64,000 nt of DNA from Endozoicomonas sp. GU-1 (GCF_027366395.1 NZ_CP114771.1:4588001-4652000), one strand, 5' to 3'; positions 25,781-35,354 are shown, counted from the stretch's first letter. The notes: a model not told the origin generated them from the letters alone. Program-made: numbers and translations.

Positions 25781-25996
25781 ATGAATAAATGGAAATTCAA
25801 CCCCATTGACCGAAATACTCCCGACCTGTTTCCGGCCAGCATTCAGGATTATCTTCCTGAAGACCATATGGCTCGTTTTGTCGTTAATGTTGTTGAACAG
25901 ATTTGATGATTACTCAGGAAGCTGGCTGGCTCAAGCTGGGCAATGTGAGTTTGGGCGGCACCAAAATCAAAGCGAACGCCAATAAAGCAGTGAGTT
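25781..25996 (+). pseudogene. IS1182-family transposase remnant
   Basis: The frame from ATG 25781 reads NKWKFNPIDRNTPDLFP and then QDYLPEDHMARFVVNVVEQI, the IS1182 N-terminus, before a premature stop. After an internal deletion a second frame reads WLKLGNVSLGGTKIKANANK, another IS1182 signature that normally lies about 70 residues later. Non-functional. Confidence 0.8.
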
Positions 25997-26002
25997 GTTT
26001 CA

Positions 26003-27547
26003 TCATATTCTGGCTCCGTTTACAGGCTGGATAGCGTTTGTTGTCCACAGACTTCGCTCACGGCCTTCCACAATCAGCCTGAGTTGTTGCTGAACTCCGG
26101 GGGGAAGACGACGATAATCTTTTGGTTTCAGAGCCAGATAAATGGGTTGTGAAGAAGGTTCGATAACCGCTTTATCCAGTATTGCAAGAAGTGCCTCTTC
26201 GTCCCTGATTTCTATAGCTTTGCCACTGGAATAAAATTGTCCGGAGAAAGGTCGTTTCGGCCAGAAATAGAGGGCGGAGGATGAAAAATCCGGTTGCTGC
26301 CTGTACACATCGAGGATGCCTGCGGCGGAGTTTTTGTGATCCTTGATGGTGATACAGATCACCAGGATCAATAGAGGCACCAGGCTGCCGGGCAAGGCTA
26401 GCCAGTAACGGAGTTTCCGAGAATTTCCCACAGTCCGCCCAGCGGCGGACATCTTATTAACCATGTCGCCCAGGTAGTCGGCGATCAACAAAGCCAGAGC
26501 CGGAATACCCGGCAATACATATGTCCACAGGATATTACTGGCCATAGTGAAGAACAGCATCGGGCTTAACATCCAGCACCAGAGAAACAGCCGCCACTGC
26601 CGGGTCTGGTTAGCAGCCTCTGTACACTGACTGGTATGACTATCCGTCATCTGTCGACTTTTCCACCAGGCCAGGGGTAATACAATATTCCAGGGCAGGG
26701 CGGCTCCCAGCCAGAGCAGCCAGATCATGCCTTTGGGTTGAATATGGGCAGAGCCATAAAGGTCGCCCTCCCAGCCCCCTACCAGGAAACGGCGGAAATG
26801 TTCACCAACAATAAAGTAATCCAGAAAACCGGGGCTTGCCCGCTCTGCCAGAACGTACCAGGGAACGGTAATTGCCAGCATTAAACAAGTGCCTTTTATC
26901 CAGGGAAGCCTGGACCAGATAGTCAGCAACCGTTGTTCAGGCAGGCACCAGAGAAACACGGGTATTCCCGTTAAAATAAAGGTAATGGGACCTTTTGCCA
27001 GCAAGCCGATAGCCAGTCCCACAAAAAACAGGTAACCCCAGATAGCTGCACCGGGACGAAACCAGGACTGCCAGAATGACACCAGGGTCAGGGTGGTACC
27101 GGCTAACAGAACCGTATCGGTCATCACCGCACCAATGCTGATGGAAAAAACGACGGTGGTTGACAGCACAGCTGACGCCATGGCTGCCCGGATACGGTCA
27201 CCCTGGTCAGCGGCCAGTTTCCAGACCAGCGCCAGTACCAGCATCCCTGTCAGAAAGTGTGGAAAACGGGCGCTGAATTCACTGACACCGAAGAGTTTGA
27301 AACTGATGGCAGAAAGCCAGGTGTAAAGGGGAGGCTTACCCCAGAACGGGACATTGTAGTCAAACTGGGGCGTAATCCAGTTGCCTGTTTCCGCCATAAT
27401 ACGGGCAATCTCACCGTACCGCGCTTCTGTGGTATCCATCAGCGGATAGAGACCGAGACTGATTAAGCGAACCGTCAGGGCAACCACAGCCACCATTATG
27501 GATAACTGCATCATACGTAATGCCAACGACTTCTGACTGTGCATCAT
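26003..27547 (-). CDS. ArnT-like glycosyltransferase, GT83/PMT family
   Basis: 514 residues with about 11-12 membrane helices. The first periplasmic loop has the conserved MDTTEARYGEIARIMAETGNW with the catalytic acidic residues, then PFWGKPPLYTW. These enzymes move a sugar from a polyprenyl-phosphate carrier onto lipid A or another envelope acceptor at the periplasmic face. The stop of the preceding gene overlaps its ATG, so it is coupled to the GT2 gene that would make the lipid-linked donor. Substrate (aminoarabinose or other) is undetermined, and no arnA/arnB genes are nearby. Confidence 0.92.
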   Translation of the reverse strand: MMHSQKSLALRMMQLSIMVAVVALTVRLISLGLYPLMDTTEARYGEIARIMAETGNWITPQFDYNVPFWGKPPLYTWLSAISFKLFGVSEFSARFPHFLTGMLVLALVWKLAADQGDRIRAAMASAVLSTTVVFSISIGAVMTDTVLLAGTTLTLVSFWQSWFRPGAAIWGYLFFVGLAIGLLAKGPITFILTGIPVFLWCLPEQRLLTIWSRLPWIKGTCLMLAITVPWYVLAERASPGFLDYFIVGEHFRRFLVGGWEGDLYGSAHIQPKGMIWLLWLGAALPWNIVLPLAWWKSRQMTDSHTSQCTEAANQTRQWRLFLWCWMLSPMLFFTMASNILWTYVLPGIPALALLIADYLGDMVNKMSAAGRTVGNSRKLRYWLALPGSLVPLLILVICITIKDHKNSAAGILDVYRQQPDFSSSALYFWPKRPFSGQFYSSGKAIEIRDEEALLAILDKAVIEPSSQPIYLALKPKDYRRLPPGVQQQLRLIVEGRERSLWTTNAIQPVNGARI

Positions 27548-28584
27548 GAAGCAACCCCAGTGAGACGACGACTTGCAGGTTTAATGGATTTTTTCATCAC
27601 CAGGTAAAGGGGACGTTGTTTGGTTTCAATAAAAATACGCCCGACGTACTCCCCCAACAGGCCGATGGCCAGCAGCTGAACGCCGCCCAAAAACAGTGTT
27701 GCCACCATCAGTGAAGCGTATCCCGGAGGTGCGATACCCAGGGTAAGCGCCTGGAACACAATCACCAGGGCATAAAGCACCGCCAGGGTGGCGGTAAGAA
27801 AACCACCCCAGGACGCCAGCCTCAGGGGTTGAATGCTGAATGAGGTAATCCCTTCAAATGCCAGGCCAAGTAACTTAAGGTAGTTCCACTTGGTCTCTCC
27901 GGCTGCCCGGGGATCGCGATCAAAGAACAGTACTTTCTGCCGGAACCCCGGCCAGGAGAAAAGCCCTTTCATATACCGGGTCTTTTCCGGTAGTGCATTG
28001 ATATGATCAACCACACGGCGACTGAGCAGGCGGAAATCACCAACATTTCCCGGGATCGGTATATCTGAGAGGCGGTTGAGCAACCGATAGAAAACGGCTG
28101 CCGACGTTTTTTTCAGCCAGCTTTCACCGTGGCGCTCACGACGGCGCATATTGATAATGTCGTAGCCTTTACGCCACATATCCACCATATCGGGAATCAG
28201 TTCCGGTGGATCCTGCAGGTCGCTGTCGATCAGGATCACTGCGCTGCCCCGGGCAGCTTCAATACCAGCGCTCATGGCGGCTTCCTTGCCAAAATTACGA
28301 CTGAGCCTGATTAACGCCTGCTCGCTGGTATTCTGGGATAACAGCTGGAGTTTGCGCCATGTTTCGTCACTACTGCCATCATCAATGTAGATAATTTCCG
28401 AACCGGTGGACATGGCATCCAGAACACAAGTCAGACGACGATGAAACTGCTCAACCACCGCCGCTTCATTGAACAAAGGCACTATTATAGATAACTCAAC
28501 ATCCGTTTTTGATTGTTCTTTTATAAGCTGATAGTCGTATTCCTTCGACTGGTAAGAGGACATTGCATAGAGGGACATGAACAT
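27544..28584 (-). CDS. GT2 polyprenyl-phosphate glycosyltransferase (GtrB/ArnC/DPM1-like)
   Basis: 346 residues. The GT-A domain shows LSIIVPLFNEAAVVEQF, EIIYIDDGSSDET, the ILIDSDLQDPPE DxD region and RMKGLF-like RYMKGLFSWPGF. Two C-terminal membrane helices follow (FLTATLAVLYALVIVFQ, LFLGGVQLLAIGLLGEYVGRI). Such enzymes link a sugar to undecaprenyl phosphate on the cytoplasmic face. The start may be an internal ATG, as the first 30 residues are not conserved. Forms a two-gene operon with the GT83 enzyme, divergent from the two-component genes. Confidence 0.93.
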   Translation of the reverse strand: MFMSLYAMSSYQSKEYDYQLIKEQSKTDVELSIIVPLFNEAAVVEQFHRRLTCVLDAMSTGSEIIYIDDGSSDETWRKLQLLSQNTSEQALIRLSRNFGKEAAMSAGIEAARGSAVILIDSDLQDPPELIPDMVDMWRKGYDIINMRRRERHGESWLKKTSAAVFYRLLNRLSDIPIPGNVGDFRLLSRRVVDHINALPEKTRYMKGLFSWPGFRQKVLFFDRDPRAAGETKWNYLKLLGLAFEGITSFSIQPLRLASWGGFLTATLAVLYALVIVFQALTLGIAPPGYASLMVATLFLGGVQLLAIGLLGEYVGRIFIETKQRPLYLVMKKSIKPASRRLTGVAS

Positions 28585-28750
28585 ACACCCTGAATTCTAA
28601 TAGATGGTCAGCATCTTAAGTGGCAGGGCGTGAAAAAAATGTCCGAGACATAAATTTCACTTTTTTTATGATAATTTCCGCCTCGGTACACCCCTGGAAT
28701 GAATCAATCCATCCGAACATAAACCCAGATGCGTTGAGAGGATACGCCCT
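28585..28750. promoter_or_regulatory. Divergent control region between glycosyltransferase operon and two-component operon
   Basis: 166 bases between the two divergent operons, the likely site of autoregulation by the response regulator. I cannot pick out a convincing direct-repeat box by eye. Confidence 0.4.
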
Positions 28751-29425
28751 ATGCGCTTACTACTGGTGGAAGATAGCCGTGATGTTGCCGGTATCCTCTT
28801 CGACTACTTTGAAGCCCTTGATTACGAGCTGGACTATGCCGCCGATGGACGACAGGGTCTGACTTTAGGCCTGGAAAACAGTTATGACATCATCCTTCTG
28901 GATGTCATGCTGCCAGGCATGGGTGGCTTCGAAATCTGCGCCGAGCTGCGCCAGCAGGGCATCACCGCCCCCATTCTGATGCTGACCGCCCGGGATACCC
29001 GGGAAGATACCTTATGTGGCTTTGGACAGGGAGCAGACGACTACGTTATTAAACCCTTCGATTTGAATATCCTGCAGGCTCGGATTGAAGCACTGGTCCG
29101 CCGGGTTCACCCGGAACGATTCCAGCAGACATTGCGCTGTGGCTCTCTGCAACTGGATATGCGCACACGGGAAGTGTTCCGCGAGGGACAGAGAATTATC
29201 CTCAACCCCACCGGATTCCGCATTCTGGCCCTGTTGGCTGGTAAAGCCCCTGCTACGGTTACCCGGGAAGAGATAAGTTATAGCCTCTGGAAGGACAATC
29301 CTCCGGATGGTGATATCCTGCGCAACCATATCTATCAACTCCGGAGCCAGGTAGACAAGCCCTTCAATAAAGCACTGATTGTCACAGTCCCCAAAACTGG
29401 TTACCGGCTTGACTGCAATGAATAA
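28751..29425 (+). CDS. OmpR-family response regulator
   Basis: 224 residues. Receiver domain: acidic pair VEDSRD (about 6-11), phospho-acceptor aspartate in ILLDVMLPGMGG (about 51), threonine in LMLTARD and lysine in YVIKPFD. The winged-helix DNA-binding domain covers about 125-222 (REGQRIILNPTGFRILALL, HIYQLRSQVDKPF, VPKTGYRLD). The PmrA/QseB-like layout suits control of envelope-modification genes, and both flanks here are such genes. It overlaps the kinase gene by 8 bases. Confidence 0.95.
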   Translation: MRLLLVEDSRDVAGILFDYFEALDYELDYAADGRQGLTLGLENSYDIILLDVMLPGMGGFEICAELRQQGITAPILMLTARDTREDTLCGFGQGADDYVIKPFDLNILQARIEALVRRVHPERFQQTLRCGSLQLDMRTREVFREGQRIILNPTGFRILALLAGKAPATVTREEISYSLWKDNPPDGDILRNHIYQLRSQVDKPFNKALIVTVPKTGYRLDCNE

Positions 29426-30722
29426 CACGGGGCGTAAAGGTATTGATCAATACTCAAGGCGGTCTTTCCGATTTCAGATCACCTCGGCATTTATCCTGAT
29501 GGCTTCCGTGGTTGTGCTGATTCAAATGTTTCTTTTTGGCGTGGCTATCAAGGACTCTGAAGACGCCGTGATAGAACGCCGCCTGAGCTTATACCGTGAT
29601 ATCGCCCTGCGTGGCTTCCAATACCATATGGATAATAACGGAGTGTTATCCATAGATTCGCTGACCACAGCCTACAAAGGGCACGGTCATTTACCGGATC
29701 ATTTGCGCGAGAACATTAATCAAGGGTGGCATGGAGTTCAGGAAATCTCCCTGAACAACGACTCGGAAGAATATATGGCGCTGACAGTTTATGAACCGTC
29801 GGTAGCCAGGGACGAGCTGATTTATATTATTGAAAATATCTCCCAGCTGGAAGCCAATGAACATCAGAGTGCACTGCAAATCGGTGTATATTCCATCGTC
29901 GGTATTATTCTTTTTGCCCTGACCTGCCTTTCCATGGTTTTTATTGTTCGGAGGCTGACGGCTCCCTTAATAAAACTCAGTCATCAGCTGCATCATGCTG
30001 AATCCGACGATTTATCATTACTGGACATTCCAAAGTCCGCACCGGAAGAAGTACGACAACTGGTCACCAACCTCAATCATTACCGACAACGTCTGAAGTA
30101 CCTGATTGAGCGTGAAAGATCTTTTACCAGTTTCGCAAGCCATGAACTGAGGACACCACTGACGGTTATGCGTGGAGTCGCGACATTATTGACGATCTCT
30201 ACCGAACCATCGTTTATCCAGCGACAGCAGCAGCGTCTGATCAAGGCCACAACAGATATGAATGACGTTGTAGAAACCCTGCTGGGTCTTATTCGTGACG
30301 CGGGACAGGAGCACTCTGTCCCGATAAGCATTGGCAGGGAGATTCTGGAGCAGGTGCTGGAAGATAACCGTCAGCTATTGACCAGCAAAGCAGTTGATGC
30401 CGGGGTTATTCTAATCAGCAAACCCATTGTCCGGGCACCAGAATCGGTTATACGGATCCTGCTTTCTAACCTGGTGCGTAATGCAATGGCCCATACGTCC
30501 CACGGCAGTGTCACGGTGGAGGTCAATGGTCAATACCTCAGGGTCATTGATAGCGGAAGTGGCCTGAACACACAATCACAGACCCATGAAGGATATGGTA
30601 TCGGACTGCTGATCGTTAATGACATATGTCGTAAATATGGCTGGACATTTTCACTGACCGGTAACAACGGGCAACCGGGCTGTACCGCATCGGTACAGTT
30701 CAATCCCGGTCCTGACCAATAG
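29418..30722 (+). CDS. Membrane sensor histidine kinase
   Basis: About 434 residues from ATG 29418, which overlaps the regulator stop; the longer frame from 29379 is unlikely. Two membrane helices (about 18-40 and 155-180) enclose a 110-residue periplasmic sensor domain. A HAMP region follows, then the H-box FASHELRTPLTVMRG with the phosphorylated histidine, an N-box LVRNAMAHTS and the GYGIGLLIVNDICRKYG G-box. The pair probably senses an envelope signal and controls the adjacent glycosyltransferases; that target is inferred from position. Confidence 0.93.
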   Translation: MNNTGRKGIDQYSRRSFRFQITSAFILMASVVVLIQMFLFGVAIKDSEDAVIERRLSLYRDIALRGFQYHMDNNGVLSIDSLTTAYKGHGHLPDHLRENINQGWHGVQEISLNNDSEEYMALTVYEPSVARDELIYIIENISQLEANEHQSALQIGVYSIVGIILFALTCLSMVFIVRRLTAPLIKLSHQLHHAESDDLSLLDIPKSAPEEVRQLVTNLNHYRQRLKYLIERERSFTSFASHELRTPLTVMRGVATLLTISTEPSFIQRQQQRLIKATTDMNDVVETLLGLIRDAGQEHSVPISIGREILEQVLEDNRQLLTSKAVDAGVILISKPIVRAPESVIRILLSNLVRNAMAHTSHGSVTVEVNGQYLRVIDSGSGLNTQSQTHEGYGIGLLIVNDICRKYGWTFSLTGNNGQPGCTASVQFNPGPDQ

Positions 30723-30747
30723 CCTCGAAATGCTACAAGGCATTTCC

Positions 30748-31173
30748 TCAGGTTTTCATAAAAATAAACCGCCGGGTTAACAGGTAGTTGAAAATAAGAC
30801 CCACACTAATACCCAGTGCCTGAGCCAGCAGCGGCCAGTACGACAGCGGCGTAAAGTGGATCAACAGCCAGAATGTACCTACATTGGGCAGAAAACCTGC
30901 TCCCGACAGCACCATATAACTGAACCACTGCCTTATAAGGGATAAAACAGTCTGGCCTGCCAGGGTTTGCCCGTAGGTAAACACCCGGTTGCAGAGCCAA
31001 TTACAGCTTGCCGCTCCCCAGAAAGCAATAAGCCGGGCATCCATCACCTCCATACCCGCTTTCATCAGGATCATTAACAACAGGCTGTCCACTACAAACC
31101 CTGATCCTCCCACTAGACAGAAACGCAGGAAATAACGCTGATGCTCCTGCCCTCGGCTGATAAATATCTGCAT
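30748..31173 (-). CDS. GtrA-family membrane protein (putative lipid-linked sugar flippase)
   Basis: 141 residues, four membrane helices, with the family opening FLRFCLVGGSGFVVDSLLLMIL and the ending GLIFNYLLTRRFIF. GtrA proteins are thought to flip polyprenyl-phosphate-linked sugars across the inner membrane. With the GT2 and GT83 enzymes at 26.0-28.6 kb it completes the usual make-flip-transfer trio, although here the two-component operon separates it from them. Converges on the kinase gene. Confidence 0.9.
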   Translation of the reverse strand: MQIFISRGQEHQRYFLRFCLVGGSGFVVDSLLLMILMKAGMEVMDARLIAFWGAASCNWLCNRVFTYGQTLAGQTVLSLIRQWFSYMVLSGAGFLPNVGTFWLLIHFTPLSYWPLLAQALGISVGLIFNYLLTRRFIFMKT

Positions 31174-31289
31174 ATCAAAAAACGCAACAATTAATGGCTT
31201 CAGGCTCCGTACCCTACATGTACCCGTGTGAAAGAAACGTCTCCGGACGCAATTTTCACATTACTGTCCTTACTGCGGCTTCACACATA

Positions 31290-31466
31290 TGAGTGTTCAG
31301 CCTGTCCATAACAAAGTGCCAGCCTGCATTCAAACATGGCTGCCAGTATGTGGATGAAGGTCAGGATTACTATGAACGTAAGTACAAGGATCGGGTTATG
31401 AAAAACCTGAAACAAAAAGCCATGGAAATGGGATTCACTCTGGTGTCTGCTGAAACGGCCTCATAA
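31290..31466 (+). pseudogene. Transposase C-terminal remnant (family not assigned)
   Basis: One frame reads KHGCQYVDEGQDYYERKYK followed by DRVMKNLKQKAMEMGFTLV and a stop at 31464-31466. This is typical of the basic C-terminal end of DDE transposases. No start or catalytic part remains. The call as IS debris is fair; the family is unknown. Confidence 0.5.
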
Positions 31467-31599
31467 CTGGTAGCGTGCTTGTCGGCAAGTTGGGTTAAGT
31501 TACTCAGAAGAACCTCCCACATTCTCAGGCTTAGCCTGTCGCCATAAAGACCTGAACCCTCTGAACCCTGCTTTCGTCTCGTGCTTTCGTGTCACATTC

Positions 31600-31842
31600 A
31601 GGAGGCTGATCGAGAATAGACTGCCCTACACGGCAACTGCTCCTGCGTTGCTCTAGCTCCTGCATCCATGCAGTCGTGCGGTGGCAGAAAATTGGTTTAA
31701 AAAGTCGGAAATTTTTAGCAAATAGAACCACTATTCACTAAAAATTTCCGACTTTTTATTCTCAATTTTCTGCCATCCTCGCTACGGGCGCTATTCTCGG
31801 ACAGCCTCCCAGACGGGCGCTATTCTCGGTCAGCCTCCTGGA
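31600..31842. repeat. Interspersed short repeats TATTCTCGGTCAGCCTCCTGGA (three copies)
   Basis: Copies lie at 31600-31620 (minus), 31787-31812 and 31815-31842 (plus); a fourth is at 55836-55862. The common core is CTATTCTCGGTCAGCCTCCTG with one to three changes. Their scattered placement in intergenic DNA suggests a REP-like family of this genome. Confidence 0.7.
31682..31775. repeat. Long palindrome (MITE or strong hairpin)
   Basis: TGGCAGAAAATTG and CAATTTTCTGCCA form the outer 13-bp arms; AAAAAGTCGGAAATTTTTAG (31699-31718) and its exact complement (31737-31756) form 20-bp inner arms. The centre is 18 bases. The structure is too perfect to be chance and has no ORF. Confidence 0.8.
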
Positions 31843-31933
31843 CAAAAATCACCGACCTCGGATAACAAGGCGGAACTTTTTTACAGAGCGATTGCTCTAA
31901 GCATCCACCTGTTCGGACAGATGGCAAGTTACC

Positions 31934-33841
31934 ATGCAACCACTAAATACCGGGGGTTACCCTGGTTTGCTACCAGCCAGTGCTGCCGGAACCTCGAAAA
32001 CTTCGGAGAAAGTGGACGACACTTCTTTACCGACCTATGCAAAACAGATTCCCCGTATCTCTGTTCCCGACGATCCGGGAATAGCCGGCAGAGCCGGGTT
32101 ACAGCCCACTTATGGTCATAATCGGTCTGTAGCCGTGCAATCCGGAGTCGGGACTGACGGTCTGGCTGCTGCAGGAACCGGCGACAACCGTTGTATGGTT
32201 GCACATTGCACCGGCGCTGCCAGTAAGGTCCCTCTGAATTGTGCAGTTGAGTGCGGGGATATCAATATGGTGGCATGGCTGTTGCGCAATGGCACCGAGG
32301 TTAATGGCCGCGAGGAAGGGTTGCGGAAGCAGCATAAAGCCCTCAGGTTCCCCGGCAGAGAAGGGTTTACCCCATTGACTCGGGCAGCCATGTACGGGTT
32401 AGTTGACATCACGAGGTTACTGCTTGAGTCTGGAGCTCGTGTTGACCACGCCGATTGCAAGGGCATGACGCCACTGGCCACGGCTGCTGCCTTTGGTAAC
32501 ACTGAACTTATGCAACTGTTGATTGATTGCCAGGCGGATATTAACGGCAATACCCTTGGCTGGCCGACTCCCCTGACTCAGGCTGCCAGGAACGGACAGG
32601 TCGGGGCGATAAGCCTGTTACTGGAGCATGGAGCGGATATTTACAGCTTTGCCTACGGAGGCGGAACGCCACTGACTCAGGCTACCATGCATGGGCATAC
32701 CGAGAGCGTACGAAAGTTGCTGACTATGGGAGCCGACGCCAACAGTAATAGTTCTGGAAGGGGGACGCCACTGTGCAAGGCTGCGGGCAAGGGTTATATT
32801 GAGATTGCCCGGCTACTGGTGAGTCATGGAGCCTACATTAACAGTTTTGATGGCGGCTATTTCAGGTCAAATTCCCTGAGCGAAGCTGTCAAGCATGGAC
32901 ATGTTCAGCTGGTGAAGCTGTTGCTGGAACATGGCGCGCATTGGCAAGGTCCGGGTATGGAGAAAGGTCTGCTTAGAGTAGCTGTTGAGAAAGGTTGCAT
33001 CGAGACCGTGAAATTGCTGTTGAAGCATAATGCGGATGATGTAAACGGCGGAGGGTTCAGACCACTTTCACCACTGTCAGGGGCAGTCAAAAAGTGGGAT
33101 ATTGATTTAGTGAAACTTCTGTTGCAATTCGGTGCAGATCCTGATTGTAATGCCTTAGGTGGTGTCTATCCACCCAATCCGCTGGCCACTGTGGCTGAAT
33201 TTGGGCGAATTGAATTTGTTGAACTGCTGTTGCAATCCGGTGCCGATGTTCACGGCCATACCTTTGGGAAGAATTCGCCCTTGACGCTTGCGGCGGCTGC
33301 AGGACATTACCAGGTGGTGCAGTTACTGTTGCAGCATCAGGCGGACGTTCATAGCCGCACCAAGGGTAATGATACTCCTTTGACACAGGCGGCGGCTCAA
33401 GGGCATTACCAGGTAGCGCAGTTATTGTTGCGGCATAAGGCGGATGTTAATAGTCACTCCTCTGGTCTTGCTACTCCTTTGACGCAGGCGGCTATTGCAG
33501 GACATTACCAGGTGGTGCTGTTATTGTTGCGGTATAAGGCGGATGTTCATAGTCGTGACGTTAGAGATGGTACTCCTCTGTTCTGGGCCAACAAACGAGG
33601 GTTCTGGAAAATTGCTTTTGAACTGATCCACTACGGCAGCTGTCCAGAGAGAAGCCTGTCACCGAATGTTATCAGTACAGTCACTCAGAAATTTGGTTTC
33701 AACCCGCAAGAAACTACTCTCAGTCTGGAAAGTTTGTGCAAGAGGAGGCTGCATGATTTGCTTGATAGACGAACAATATCTTCTTTAAATTTGCCTTATG
33801 GTTTGAAAAATGCACTTCTGAAGGAAAATTTTTTCCCATAA
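31934..33841 (+). CDS. Ankyrin-repeat protein
   Basis: 635 residues. After about 90 residues without motif, 14 ankyrin repeats follow (about 95-575), for example GFTPLTRAAMYGLVDITRLL and NDTPLTQAAAQGHYQVAQLL. Repeats 11-13 are nearly identical in protein and DNA (GHYQV...LLL), pointing to recent internal duplication. No signal peptide or membrane segment is visible; a short non-repeat tail ends the protein. Ankyrin proteins are abundant in host-associated bacteria, where many are secreted and bind host proteins. Secretion and target are unknown here. Confidence 0.92.
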   Translation: MQPLNTGGYPGLLPASAAGTSKTSEKVDDTSLPTYAKQIPRISVPDDPGIAGRAGLQPTYGHNRSVAVQSGVGTDGLAAAGTGDNRCMVAHCTGAASKVPLNCAVECGDINMVAWLLRNGTEVNGREEGLRKQHKALRFPGREGFTPLTRAAMYGLVDITRLLLESGARVDHADCKGMTPLATAAAFGNTELMQLLIDCQADINGNTLGWPTPLTQAARNGQVGAISLLLEHGADIYSFAYGGGTPLTQATMHGHTESVRKLLTMGADANSNSSGRGTPLCKAAGKGYIEIARLLVSHGAYINSFDGGYFRSNSLSEAVKHGHVQLVKLLLEHGAHWQGPGMEKGLLRVAVEKGCIETVKLLLKHNADDVNGGGFRPLSPLSGAVKKWDIDLVKLLLQFGADPDCNALGGVYPPNPLATVAEFGRIEFVELLLQSGADVHGHTFGKNSPLTLAAAAGHYQVVQLLLQHQADVHSRTKGNDTPLTQAAAQGHYQVAQLLLRHKADVNSHSSGLATPLTQAAIAGHYQVVLLLLRYKADVHSRDVRDGTPLFWANKRGFWKIAFELIHYGSCPERSLSPNVISTVTQKFGFNPQETTLSLESLCKRRLHDLLDRRTISSLNLPYGLKNALLKENFFP

Positions 33842-33849
33842 GTCCATGG

Positions 33850-33879
33850 CCTGGTTCCCACGGGGGCTTGGGAACCAGG
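33850..33879. terminator. Convergent hairpin between ankyrin gene and ctpA
   Basis: CCTGGTTCCCA/TGGGAACCAGG, an 11-bp perfect stem with an 8-base loop, sits 9 bases after the ankyrin stop and 12 before the convergent ctpA stop. No T-run. Confidence 0.55.
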
Positions 33880-33890
33880 GCAGGCGTCTT

Positions 33891-35354
33891 CTACGGTGTA
33901 GTTTTCATTGGCTTAAGCGCAGCCGTCTTCTTTTCTTCCGGTTTAACGGCAGTAATCGTATTAATGTGCATCCCTTTTAATACATTCAACGCCTGATTCA
34001 GCTGATAATCCCGGGCCAATAGCTCCGCTGCCTCTTTCTCTGCCTTACTGGCCATGGCGTTCTTACTGTTGGATGCATCCTCTTTATTGCCATTGCTGAG
34101 ATGTCGTTGCAAATCGGCTTCCTTGTACTGCTGAGGTGCATCAATCGGGGTTACTTTGGCACGCTGGACCAAAATATCCGGTTTAATTCCTTCGGCCTGG
34201 ATGGATCGGCCATTGGGCGTATAATACAAGGCAGTGGTCAGTTTTAATCCCTTGGCGGCATCAACACTCAACGGTAAAACGGTTTGTACCGACCCTTTGC
34301 CAAAAGACTCGGTTCCCATCAGCACAGCTCGCTTATGATCCTGCAGGGCTCCGGCAACAATCTTGGAGGCAGAGGCTGAACCACCGTTAATTAACACCAC
34401 CAATGGAACGCCCTCTGACGGGTCATCAACCGAGGCGCTAAACCTCAACTCAGAGTTTGGAATACGACCTTTGGTGTAAACAATCAACCCTTCGCTGATA
34501 AAGGCATCGGTAACGCCAACCGCAGCCTGCAGCACACCACCCGGATTGTTGCGCAGGTCAAGGACCAGGCCGTTAAGTTTGCCGTCTTTCTGTTCTTGCT
34601 TGAGTTCTTTCAAGGTATCCACCAGCTCATGGCCGGTATCCGCCTGGAACTGACTGACACGAATATAGCCATAACCCGGCTCAAGATGCCTGGCCCTGAC
34701 ACTCTGGACTCGGATAACCGCCCGCTCCAGGGCAATCTCAAGGGGCTTCTCCACCCCTTCCCGGACAATCGTCAGCTTGATCGGGGTGCCTGCCTTACCG
34801 CGCATCTTATCCACCGATTCTCCCAGGCTCATTCCCTTAACCGATACATCATCCAGCTTGATAATCAGATCCCCTGCCTGAATACCGGCTTTTGCGGCAG
34901 GTGTGTCATCAATGGGGCTTACCACCTTGATAAAGCCATCTTCCATGCCCACTTCAATACCCAGGCCACCAAATTCTCCGGAGGTATTTTCTTCCAGCTC
35001 CTTGAAGTCATCCGGTTTCAGATAAGCAGAGTGAGGATCAAGCCCGCTGAGCATTCCCTGAATGGCATTTTCCAGCAACGTCCTGTCATCGACTTCCTCA
35101 ACATAGGCTTTTTTGATGCGTTCCATGACTTCAGTGAAGGCCCGAAGTTCATCAAGCGGCAGCTTTCCTTTTGGCTGCTCAACGTGCCCGGTGTTCTGGG
35201 CTACTGGAGACTGGCTGTTGATGTCAGCGGCAGGTGCCTTTGGGGTCTGTTCTTCCTGAACAGCCTTATCAGCCCAGCCATTGAATGCCAGTCCGGTAGC
35301 CAGCACCAGGGCCGATACCTTGATAAGCCGGTGGAGGTTAAAAATCAAATTCAT
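33891..35354 (-). CDS. ctpA: S41-family C-terminal processing peptidase
   Basis: 487 residues. A signal peptide (to about residue 28) precedes a helical N-terminus, a PDZ domain (GGLGIEVGMEDGFIKVVSPI, AGIQAGDLIIKLDDVSV) and the tail-specific protease core. The catalytic serine lies in INGGSASASKIVAG and the lysine in GTESFGKGSVQT. It acts in the periplasm, cleaving proteins at their C-termini, often cell-wall hydrolases and their regulators. The envC-ctpA neighbourhood is conserved in Gammaproteobacteria, and envC lies just upstream here. Confidence 0.95.
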   Translation of the reverse strand: MNLIFNLHRLIKVSALVLATGLAFNGWADKAVQEEQTPKAPAADINSQSPVAQNTGHVEQPKGKLPLDELRAFTEVMERIKKAYVEEVDDRTLLENAIQGMLSGLDPHSAYLKPDDFKELEENTSGEFGGLGIEVGMEDGFIKVVSPIDDTPAAKAGIQAGDLIIKLDDVSVKGMSLGESVDKMRGKAGTPIKLTIVREGVEKPLEIALERAVIRVQSVRARHLEPGYGYIRVSQFQADTGHELVDTLKELKQEQKDGKLNGLVLDLRNNPGGVLQAAVGVTDAFISEGLIVYTKGRIPNSELRFSASVDDPSEGVPLVVLINGGSASASKIVAGALQDHKRAVLMGTESFGKGSVQTVLPLSVDAAKGLKLTTALYYTPNGRSIQAEGIKPDILVQRAKVTPIDAPQQYKEADLQRHLSNGNKEDASNSKNAMASKAEKEAAELLARDYQLNQALNVLKGMHINTITAVKPEEKKTAALKPMKTTP

